A stretch of 64,000 bases of DNA from Citromicrobium bathyomarinum (lineage in GTDB: Bacteria; Pseudomonadota; Alphaproteobacteria; Sphingomonadales; Sphingomonadaceae). Positions 54,730-62,032 of the stretch are shown piece by piece. Below the pieces are notes generated by a model. That model did not search any database and was not told the origin of the DNA. It saw nothing but the letters and a program-made list of their open reading frames with translations. The stretch is from the NCBI RefSeq assembly GCF_021021475.1, contig NZ_JAINWL010000002.1, positions 248,001 to 312,000 on the forward strand, read 5' to 3'. Each line of letters starts with the position of its first letter. Position 1 is the first letter of the stretch. A program made the position numbers and the translations under genes.

Positions 54730-55224
54730 ATGACCGACGCACCCGATCCTGTCCGCCCAACGCCGCCCGGTGGCGTGTTCGACGGCTCGCTGCACCTCTA
54801 TGCGGTGCGGGTCTATTATGAAGACACCGATCTTTCCGGCATCGTCTATCACGCCAACTACCTGCGCTGGTTCGAACGTGCGCGTTCCGATGTGCTGCGG
54901 ATGCTGGAGATCGACCAGCGCGCCGCGATCGAAGCGGGCGAAGGTGCCTATGCCGTGGCCGATGTGCAGATGCGCTATCTTCGGCCTGCGCTGCTCGACG
55001 ACGACATCGTCATTCATACGCGGTGCAGCGAACTCAAGGCAGCGAGCGTGCGCATGGTGCAGGAGGCGAAACGCGATGGCGAGACGATTTGCAGCGCGAC
55101 CTTCCGGGTCGGCTTCGTCGCGCCCAATGGCCGCCCGCGCCGCCAGCCCGATGCATGGCGGCAAGCCTTCACCCGAATTCTCGATACCAGTTCCGATACC
55201 AGTTCTCTTGGGGAGCATGCCTGA
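54730..55224 (+). CDS. ybgC: Tol-Pal associated acyl-CoA thioesterase
   Basis: 164 residues with a hot-dog fold. YYEDTDLSGIVYHANYLRWFERARSD holds the catalytic Asp34. Related YbgC enzymes act on short or long acyl-CoA and bind acyl carrier protein near the membrane. It directly precedes tolQ. The N-terminal 20 residues are a variable extension. ATG 54730 is preferred over an upstream GTG. Confidence 0.95.
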   Translation: MTDAPDPVRPTPPGGVFDGSLHLYAVRVYYEDTDLSGIVYHANYLRWFERARSDVLRMLEIDQRAAIEAGEGAYAVADVQMRYLRPALLDDDIVIHTRCSELKAASVRMVQEAKRDGETICSATFRVGFVAPNGRPRRQPDAWRQAFTRILDTSSDTSSLGEHA

Positions 55225-55938
55225 ATGATTCTTTCCGACCTGCTTGCCGCCGCCGCGACAATGCCCGTTCCGCCGACCCGGCTGGAGCCGGTCAAGCTGT
55301 TCATGGACGCCGATATCGTGGTCAAGGCGGTGATGGCTGCGCTGCTGCTCGCCTCGATCTGGAGCTGGATGATCATCATCTCGGTCGCGATGAAGATCGG
55401 CGGCGCTAAGAAGCGCGCACGCAAGTTCGAACAGGATTTCTGGGCCTCGGAAAACTACGAGCAAACGCTCGATGCCTACCGCAACCAGGATGTCGCGCCC
55501 GCGCGTATCGCATGGGGTGCGATCACCGAGTGGAAGAAGTCGACCAAGGGCGGGGTGAAAGACGTGCGCGGTGCGCAGGGCCGCATCGCCGCCGTGATGG
55601 ACAGCCATGTTGCCGAAGAAGCGGACCGGATGGCCAACCGGCTGACCTTCCTCGCCACGCTGGGCTCGGTTGCGCCCTTCGTGGGCCTGTTCGGCACCGT
55701 TTGGGGCATCATGAACAGCTTCTTCCAGATCGGTGCGCAGAACAATTCCTCGCTCGCGGTGGTCGCGCCGGGGATTTCCGAGGCGCTGTTCGCGACCGCG
55801 ATCGGCCTGTTCGCCGCGATCCCCGCAGTGATCGCCTACAACCGCTTCTCGGCCAGCGTGAACCGCTACGAAGCGATCCTCCAGCGCTTCGCCGACCGGT
55901 TCAACGCGAACCTCGGCCGCGAGCTGGAGCGGGTTTGA
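55225..55938 (+). CDS. tolQ: TolQ, proton channel subunit of the Tol-Pal system
   Basis: 237 residues with three membrane segments: about 30-53, then a pair in the second half (ATLGSVAPFVGLFGTVWGIMNSFF and ISEALFATAIGLFAAIPAVIAYN). It works with TolR as a proton-driven motor for outer-membrane constriction at division. The stop TGA overlaps the ATG of a 35-codon ORF that contains a perfect inverted repeat (TGATG). Confidence 0.97.
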   Translation: MILSDLLAAAATMPVPPTRLEPVKLFMDADIVVKAVMAALLLASIWSWMIIISVAMKIGGAKKRARKFEQDFWASENYEQTLDAYRNQDVAPARIAWGAITEWKKSTKGGVKDVRGAQGRIAAVMDSHVAEEADRMANRLTFLATLGSVAPFVGLFGTVWGIMNSFFQIGAQNNSSLAVVAPGISEALFATAIGLFAAIPAVIAYNRFSASVNRYEAILQRFADRFNANLGRELERV

Positions 55939-56044
55939 TGTTTTATTCGGCACCGGCCCACACCCCCGCCCGGCCAACCCAACAGGATAATGCCATGGGT
56001 TGGCCGGGCGGGGGTGTGGGCCGGCACCGCGAGGGAGAACTCTG

Positions 56045-56045
<1 letters not shown>
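55938..56045 (+). CDS. 35-codon mini-ORF coupling tolQ and tolR
   Basis: The ORF starts in the TGATG that ends tolQ and stops in the TGATG that begins tolR. It contains a complete 29-bp inverted repeat. It encodes a Pro/Gly-rich peptide (MFYSAPAHTPARPTQQDNAM and on). It is probably not a functional protein. Its reading frame may keep ribosomes moving through a hairpin between two essential motor genes. Confidence 0.35.
55953..56024. repeat. Perfect 29-bp inverted repeat between tolQ and tolR
   Basis: Arms 55953-55981 and 55996-56024 are exact reverse complements; the loop is 14 nt (55982-55995). The arms are GC-rich with CACACCCCCGCCCGGCC. The whole element lies between the tolQ stop and the tolR ribosome-binding site GAGGGAG. 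Confidence 0.97.
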
Positions 56046-56488
<443 letters not shown>

Positions 56489-56500
56489 CTCACAGGCTCG

Positions 56501-57322
56501 ATGGACGCGAAACAGCATACCGGCCTCGATGCCATTGCGCTGATCGTCGCGATCGCGCTGCACGCCGCGCTGATTGCGGTGCTGCTGGTGCAGGGTACCA
56601 CGCGCGAAAAGCTGCCCGAGCCGCAACGCATCACGGTCAATTTCGCGGAAGATGTCGGGACGACTTCGACCTCGCCCGATCCCGTTCAGGAAGCGCAGGC
56701 CTCGGTCGCGCCGGAGCTGGGCGAGCAGGTTTCGCCGCCGATCGAATACGTACCCCCGCCGCCGCTGCCGCAACCCACCACCGCTCCTGCGCCCGCCCCG
56801 CGTCCGCAGCCGACCGCGCGCGCGACCAGCCGCCCGCAGCCGCGGCCGAGTCCCCGAGCGACCGCGCAACCGCGCCCACGCCCGCAGCCGCGCCCCAGCG
56901 CCGAGCCGACCCGTTCGGGCGGCAGCCGCGTCGGCGACGATTTTCTCGCCGGATCGGGCAGCTCTTCGACCTCGACCGACACGCGCATTCCCGCTTCGCA
57001 GATCGGCAACAGCGCGAAGGCCAGTATCGCTGCGGCGATCTCGCGCCAGATCAAGCCGCACTGGCAGCCGCCCAGCGGGCCCGACGTGGAACAGATCGTC
57101 AGCTACATTTCTTTCCAGCTCAACGAAGACGGATCGCTGAAGGGGCGTCCACGTCTGGTGCGCCAGACCGGGGTCAACCAGACCAACCGCGCGCAGGCCG
57201 AACGACATGCTGAACAGGCCATCCGCGCGGTGCAACTGGCCGCCCCCTTCGATTTGCCGCCCGAATATTATAATGCTTGGAAGTCGGTGACTGCCAACCT
57301 CGATTGGAGACTCGCTCAATGA
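56501..57322 (+). CDS. tolA: TolA-like cell-envelope protein
   Basis: 273 residues. One N-terminal membrane helix (DAIALIVAIALHAALIAVLLV), then a Pro/Arg/Ala/Gln-rich extended domain (about 75-150) in place of the long helical Ala/Lys region of E. coli TolA. A C-terminal globular domain (about 160-273) has QIKPHWQPPSGPDVEQIVSYISFQLNEDGSLKG. It links TolQR to Pal and TolB. It overlaps tolB by ATGA. Confidence 0.88.
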   Translation: MDAKQHTGLDAIALIVAIALHAALIAVLLVQGTTREKLPEPQRITVNFAEDVGTTSTSPDPVQEAQASVAPELGEQVSPPIEYVPPPPLPQPTTAPAPAPRPQPTARATSRPQPRPSPRATAQPRPRPQPRPSAEPTRSGGSRVGDDFLAGSGSSSTSTDTRIPASQIGNSAKASIAAAISRQIKPHWQPPSGPDVEQIVSYISFQLNEDGSLKGRPRLVRQTGVNQTNRAQAERHAEQAIRAVQLAAPFDLPPEYYNAWKSVTANLDWRLAQ

Positions 57323-58722
57323 GATTCTTGCTGGCTAGCCTGGCCCTGCTGATTGCTTCGCCGGTCCTCGCGCAGAACGAAGACCTGGGCAGTGCCCCGC
57401 CGGTGGGTGGCGAGGTCGAAACCGTGCCGACGCCGGGCGATGGCGATGAAGACGGGGGCCTGTCGGTCAACGTCTCCTTCGAAGGCAGCCTCGACGATCT
57501 GCAACTCGCGATCCCGGCCTTCGCCGCGGAGCGCGACGTGCCTACCGCCGCCAATGCGCAGGGCACCGCCGCGCTGGGTGCGGAGCTGGCCCGGGTGATT
57601 ACGGCCGATCTGCAGAACAACGGCCTTTTCGCCCCCACCGGGCCGGACGCGCTGCCCAGGCCGAACTACCCGCAGATCACCGATCCGGTGTGGAACATGT
57701 GGCGTATGCGCGGCGCGGAAATGCTGGTTCAGGGCTATGTCCGCCCGCGCGCCGACGGCAAGCTGGTGGTCGGCTGCTATCTGTATGACGTTGCGCTCAG
57801 CGACGAGCTCGCGCGCTCGGGCTGGGTCGTTCCGCCGTCCGACTGGCGGCGTGCGGCGCACAAGTGCGCCGACCTCGTCTATTCGCGCCTGACCGGGGAA
57901 AGCCCATTCTTCGACAGCCGGATCGCCTATATCGCGGAGACCGGCCCGAAGGATAACCGGACCAAGCGGCTCGCGATCATGGACAGCGACGGGGCCAACC
58001 ACCGCTTCATCACCACCGGCCGCGCGACCGCGCTGACCCCGCGTTACTCGCCCGATTACCGCAAGCTGATGTATCTCAGCTATGTCGACGGCAATCCGCG
58101 CATCTACGTCTACGACATCGGCACCGGGCGGCAGACGCTGGTCACCGAAAGCGCCAACCCTACCTTCGCTCCGCGCTGGAGCCCGGACGGGCGCTGGGTG
58201 CTCTATTCGATGGCGGTCAACGGCAATACGGACATCTACCGCGTCTCCGCCAATGGCGGGCCGAGCGAGCGGCTGACCGATGCGCCGGGCATCGACGTAG
58301 GCGGGTCCTACTCGCCCGACGGCACGCGGATCGTGTTCGAAAGCGACCGTTCGGGCGCGCAGCAGATTTACATGATGAATGCCGACGGATCGAACCAGCG
58401 GCGGATCACCTTCTTCGGTGGCCGTGCGGCAACGCCCGAATGGAGCCCGCGCGGCGACCAGATCGCGTTCACCTACATCCCGGGCGACTTCAACATCGCC
58501 ACGATGAGCCCCGACGGGAAGAACTTCCGCAAGCTGACGGACGGCTGGCAGGACGAGGCCCCCACCTGGGCACCCAATGGCCGCATCCTCCAGTTCTTCC
58601 GCACCGAGCGGAACACGGGCCGCACCGCGATCTATCAGGTGGACCTGACTGGCGAGAATCTGCGCCGTCTGCCCACTCCGGTGGATGCATCGGACCCGGC
58701 ATGGGGCCCGATTCTGCCCTGA
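57319..58722 (+). CDS. tolB: TolB, periplasmic beta-propeller
   Basis: 467 residues. A signal peptide ends near ASPVLAQ. After the N-terminal domain (about 45-180) comes a six-bladed WD40-like propeller with repeated motifs SPDYRKLMYLSY, SPDGRWVLYS, SPDGTRIVFESDRSG, SPRGDQIAFTY and SPDGKNFRKL. It binds Pal and TolA. The start ATG 57319 overlaps the tolA stop. Confidence 0.97.
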   Translation: MRFLLASLALLIASPVLAQNEDLGSAPPVGGEVETVPTPGDGDEDGGLSVNVSFEGSLDDLQLAIPAFAAERDVPTAANAQGTAALGAELARVITADLQNNGLFAPTGPDALPRPNYPQITDPVWNMWRMRGAEMLVQGYVRPRADGKLVVGCYLYDVALSDELARSGWVVPPSDWRRAAHKCADLVYSRLTGESPFFDSRIAYIAETGPKDNRTKRLAIMDSDGANHRFITTGRATALTPRYSPDYRKLMYLSYVDGNPRIYVYDIGTGRQTLVTESANPTFAPRWSPDGRWVLYSMAVNGNTDIYRVSANGGPSERLTDAPGIDVGGSYSPDGTRIVFESDRSGAQQIYMMNADGSNQRRITFFGGRAATPEWSPRGDQIAFTYIPGDFNIATMSPDGKNFRKLTDGWQDEAPTWAPNGRILQFFRTERNTGRTAIYQVDLTGENLRRLPTPVDASDPAWGPILP

Positions 58723-58795
58723 GGCGTTAGGAAAAACAGATGCTCTTTCGTGGGGTCGCACCGACGAATGAAGGCAATTTTGTGAGGAGAGACCT

Positions 58796-59302
58796 ATGAA
58801 TTCTCGTATTGCAGCAGCGATCGTCCTTTCGGCCACCGTGTCGCTGGCGGCGTGCAAGTCGCCCGCACCCGAACAGCTCCCGCCCGAGCCGGGCGTGAGT
58901 CAGCCGACCACTGGCGGCAATACCGGCGGGCCCGGCGTCGGCACGCAGGAGCACTTCGTGCGCGCGGTGAACGGCCAGAACGTGATCTATTTCGACACCG
59001 ACCGCTACAACATCGACACCGCCGATGCCGCCGCGCTGCAGACGCAGGCGCAGTACATGTCGCAGTACCCGAACATCACCGTGACGATCGAAGGCCACGC
59101 GGACGAACGCGGCACGCGCGAATACAACCTCGCTCTGGGTGAGCGCCGCGCGAACTCGGCCAAGAACTACCTCGTCAGCCTGGGCATTGCCGCCAACCGC
59201 ATCCGCACGGTCAGCTATGGCGAGGAACGCCCGGTCGCGACCGCTTCCACGCCCGAGGCATGGGCCAAGAACCGCCGCGCGGTGACCGTCGTCGTCAACT
59301 AG
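58796..59302 (+). CDS. pal: Pal, peptidoglycan-associated lipoprotein
   Basis: 168 residues. The lipobox LAACKS gives Cys20. A short Pro/Gly linker precedes the OmpA-like domain with VIYFDTDRYNID, ITVTIEGHADERGTREYNLALGERRA and VSLGIAANRIRTVSYGEERP. It anchors the outer membrane to peptidoglycan. GTGAGGAGAGACC precedes the ATG, and a terminator follows. Confidence 0.98.
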   Translation: MNSRIAAAIVLSATVSLAACKSPAPEQLPPEPGVSQPTTGGNTGGPGVGTQEHFVRAVNGQNVIYFDTDRYNIDTADAAALQTQAQYMSQYPNITVTIEGHADERGTREYNLALGERRANSAKNYLVSLGIAANRIRTVSYGEERPVATASTPEAWAKNRRAVTVVVN

Positions 59303-59327
59303 GCGGCGAGCGTCGTATTTCGGGAAG

Positions 59328-59361
59328 GGCGGGTGGCTTGCGGGCCGCCCGCCTTTTCTTT
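59328..59361 (+). terminator. Rho-independent terminator of the tol-pal operon
   Basis: Stem GGCGGGTGGC/GCCGCCCGCC (59328-59337 with 59344-59353, one G-U pair), loop TTGCGG, followed by TTTTCTTTT. Confidence 0.85.
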
Positions 59362-59439
59362 TGCGCTGTAGTGGCGCGAAGAGCCTCGAAGACCGGTTTG
59401 CGAGGTTGCGGGCGCGGGCGATCGCTCTAGATTGAACCA

Positions 59440-59973
59440 ATGGCAAAACCGCGCAGATCGAACGATTGGGGTTTCCCGCGCTGGCGCGGCTACGAGGAAA
59501 GCCGCGAGGCCGCGACCGTGCGCCTGTGCGATCGCCACGGCTGCGACGAGCGCGGCGACTGCCCCGCACCCAAATCCCCCAACAACCCGGATCGCTGGTA
59601 TTTCTGCCAGAAGCATGCGGCGGAATATAATTCCAAGTGGGACTATTTCGAAGGTCTGGAAAAGGCTGAGGCGGCCGAACGCGCACGCACCGAACAGCGC
59701 GACAATGCAGGCTATGCCGAAGCCTCGCATTATAGCTGGGGCGGATCGGGCGACGGATCGCGCTCGGCAGACGAGATGCGCGCGCTCGATGCGCTGGGTC
59801 TCGAATCCGATGCCGATTTCGCTACCATCAAGCGCGCCTGGCGCGAAAAGGCGAAGACCGTCCATCCCGACGTGAAGCCGGGCGACAAGGAAGCCGCCGC
59901 AGAATTCCAGAAGCTGCAGGTCTCCTACGAGGTGCTCAAAGCCGCAGAAGCGCGGCGCGAATGGCACGGCTAG
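59440..59973 (+). CDS. J-domain protein with N-terminal cysteine cluster
   Basis: 177 residues. The N-terminal 60 residues have four Cys (30, 35, 41, 56) and histidines (33, 59), which could bind zinc. The J domain is C-terminal (about 112-176): LDALGLESDADFATIKRAWREKAKTVHPDVKPGDKEAAAEFQKLQVSYEVLK with HPD at 142-144. It probably stimulates an Hsp70 partner on a special client. It follows the tol-pal terminator as a separate unit. Confidence 0.9.
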   Translation: MAKPRRSNDWGFPRWRGYEESREAATVRLCDRHGCDERGDCPAPKSPNNPDRWYFCQKHAAEYNSKWDYFEGLEKAEAAERARTEQRDNAGYAEASHYSWGGSGDGSRSADEMRALDALGLESDADFATIKRAWREKAKTVHPDVKPGDKEAAAEFQKLQVSYEVLKAAEARREWHG

Positions 59974-60115
59974 GCTTCTGCCGACTAGTGGGAAGAGTGT
60001 CTGGCTCGGTGGTTTCTAAATCACCGCAAAATCCAATGGGCTGGATGAAATGGCACTGAAACAAAAATATGCGAATTTTCTGTTCCTGACGAATTGAGTA
60101 TCTGAAGGGGTCGGT

Positions 60116-60556
60116 ATGAAGGCGCTGAAGCTGCTCGCGCTTTTACTATTCTTTTGCCATCAAGGTGCCTATGCGCGCTGTGGTATTTCAAATTTTTTTG
60201 AATCGGACCCAAAAATTGCGGTCGAGCGCGTTTTCGATGAATCGGATTTTGTTGGTTTTGTTCGTAGAATAGAGAATGCTCAAACGGGCAGTGCTATTTC
60301 TCAACAATATGTCGTGCTCCTTGCTTTGAAGGGCGAGTTCGACCGGATTGCACTACAGCCTTTCACAAACGAAGGCGTCGTGGTCCTAGGCTCGCGCAAT
60401 CGGCAGCTGGACTATGACGAAGGCGAGATTGCCTTTCTTGCTCTGTCGCGGCTCGAGGATGGAACTTTCGTCCAGACCGAATGCCAGGCAGCTTTCGCCA
60501 AAATCGAGATATCTTCGGACTTGATCGAAAGTCTCGAAGATCGCGTCGTAGATTGA
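60116..60556 (+). CDS. Small secreted protein, possibly TIMP/NTR-like
   Basis: 146 residues with a signal peptide ending near AYA. The mature part begins RCGIS and has FDESDFVGFVRRIENA, YVVLLALKGEFDRIALQPF, DYDEGEIAFLALSRLEDG and TECQAAFAKIEI. This order, an N-terminal Cys, a GxV strand, an LKG strand and a YxxGE-like strand followed by Cys, recalls NTR/TIMP-type OB folds, but the match is by eye only. GC content is lower than the neighbours. The gene lies 34 bp before the HExxH protein gene on the same strand, so the two are probably co-transcribed. Confidence 0.7.
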   Translation: MKALKLLALLLFFCHQGAYARCGISNFFESDPKIAVERVFDESDFVGFVRRIENAQTGSAISQQYVVLLALKGEFDRIALQPFTNEGVVVLGSRNRQLDYDEGEIAFLALSRLEDGTFVQTECQAAFAKIEISSDLIESLEDRVVD

Positions 60557-60590
60557 CCATGTGATCAGTGACCTTGGGAGGTCAGGCTCA

Positions 60591-61844
60591 ATGCCCACAA
60601 ATGTCAGCGGAAATACCATCACGGTCACCGGGTCCTATGGGACGACGTCGATCAGTGGACTATACGGTGCAGAGTATCTGGGGGCGTTCGTTCCTACGGT
60701 CAATTTTTCGTCCTTCGACCTGTCAGGCATCTCCGTGGATACGGACGATATCGTCGTCATTGGCAAGAAGGACGGGCGCCCGGAGACCACCATCGAGGGT
60801 GCGTCGCCTGAGCAGATTGCGGCCATCATGGCAGCGCTGGCTAACTCTTCGGAAAACGATTCGCTCGCCCAAGCTTTTCGAGAAATGGCCGAACTCAATG
60901 TTACCCTAGAAATCAATCTGACCGAGGTTGCTCCTTCCGATTTCGGGAATGACGTCGGAGAGGCTGAGTTTCAGGCGATACAGATGCCGAACGGGGACCA
61001 GAGTTTTCTTCCCGACTCGACTGCGGTGATTACGATTGTCGGAAACAGGCTTGATGATCCGCTGTACGATGACTTGTCGTTTATCGAGGTTCTCGGCCAC
61101 GAATTGATGCATCTCACGCAGAGACCGGGTACCAGTACGTTCCGGCAGCACGCCCCCGGCGAGGAATTCAGCGGCGAACGCCGGTTTCGCGACGACCTGT
61201 TCGACGATTTCGATCCGACCGACTATCTTGAAAGCTCAATAGTAGATCTCTCCCTGACGGCGCCCCCTCATGGGCAGCTTACCCCATACAAGATCAACGG
61301 GATCGGCACGGATGGGAACAATCTCTTCCAGATTCCGGATGTGACAGGGGGAACTCACTATTCGAGTTTTTTCCTCGAAACAGGAGCGGGGAACGACGTC
61401 ATTCTGGTCGATGGCTCCCACTTCGGAACGATCACGGTGTCCCCGCACGGGAATAAAGTTCTCTATGGAACCACCGCCCTGAATGGCCTGATCTACGAAG
61501 CCGACGTCAGCGTTGATGATATCTCCGTGGGTCGCGAGGGAGACAATCTCCGGATTACCTTCGATAATCTCGACGCGGAACATAATGCTGTGACGATCGT
61601 AAACTTTTTTCTGCGCGGTGCCTGGCAGAGTGTTACGGTCGGCGATCAGGTGGTCGTCATCAATCAGGACTTGAGCATCACCGACATCCCGCAATTCTAC
61701 GCCGCCAATACGCCCGACGTGTCACTCGATATGATATTCGCTTCGGGATACGAACCAGCGGCCGGCAGTCCGATTGCGCCAATCATGCCGATGTTTCCGG
61801 ATGATCAGCTCGGGTGGACCGCCGAACCCGTCATCTTGGTCTAG
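60591..61844 (+). CDS. Predicted zinc metallopeptidase with RTX-like C-terminus
   Basis: 417 residues. HELMH at 170-174 (VLGHELMHLTQRPG) is a zincin HExxH motif, with nearby acids as possible third ligand. There is no signal peptide. The C-terminal half has LETGAGNDVILVDGSHFGTI and VGREGDNLRITFDNLDAEHNAVTIVNFF, similar to hemolysin-type calcium-binding and HCBP-related regions of type I secreted proteins. ATG 60591 has GGGAGG upstream; a GTG at 60561 is possible. GC is lower than in the tol region. No close family is recognised. Confidence 0.72.
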   Translation: MPTNVSGNTITVTGSYGTTSISGLYGAEYLGAFVPTVNFSSFDLSGISVDTDDIVVIGKKDGRPETTIEGASPEQIAAIMAALANSSENDSLAQAFREMAELNVTLEINLTEVAPSDFGNDVGEAEFQAIQMPNGDQSFLPDSTAVITIVGNRLDDPLYDDLSFIEVLGHELMHLTQRPGTSTFRQHAPGEEFSGERRFRDDLFDDFDPTDYLESSIVDLSLTAPPHGQLTPYKINGIGTDGNNLFQIPDVTGGTHYSSFFLETGAGNDVILVDGSHFGTITVSPHGNKVLYGTTALNGLIYEADVSVDDISVGREGDNLRITFDNLDAEHNAVTIVNFFLRGAWQSVTVGDQVVVINQDLSITDIPQFYAANTPDVSLDMIFASGYEPAAGSPIAPIMPMFPDDQLGWTAEPVILV

Positions 61845-62032
61845 CCGATTTAGAGGCGCGGCATGCCTCTTGCCATGAGCCACCCGTTCGCCCCCGCTGT
61901 TGCGGAGCTGCACCAGGATAAGGACTACGGCTTCTCACCTGGCAGGTTCACCAAAGCGTAACCTCGGCGCAGTGGATCGGTAACACACTGGCCCTAACGA
62001 CCCTTCGCAATCGCAGCATAAAGGGTCTCACC

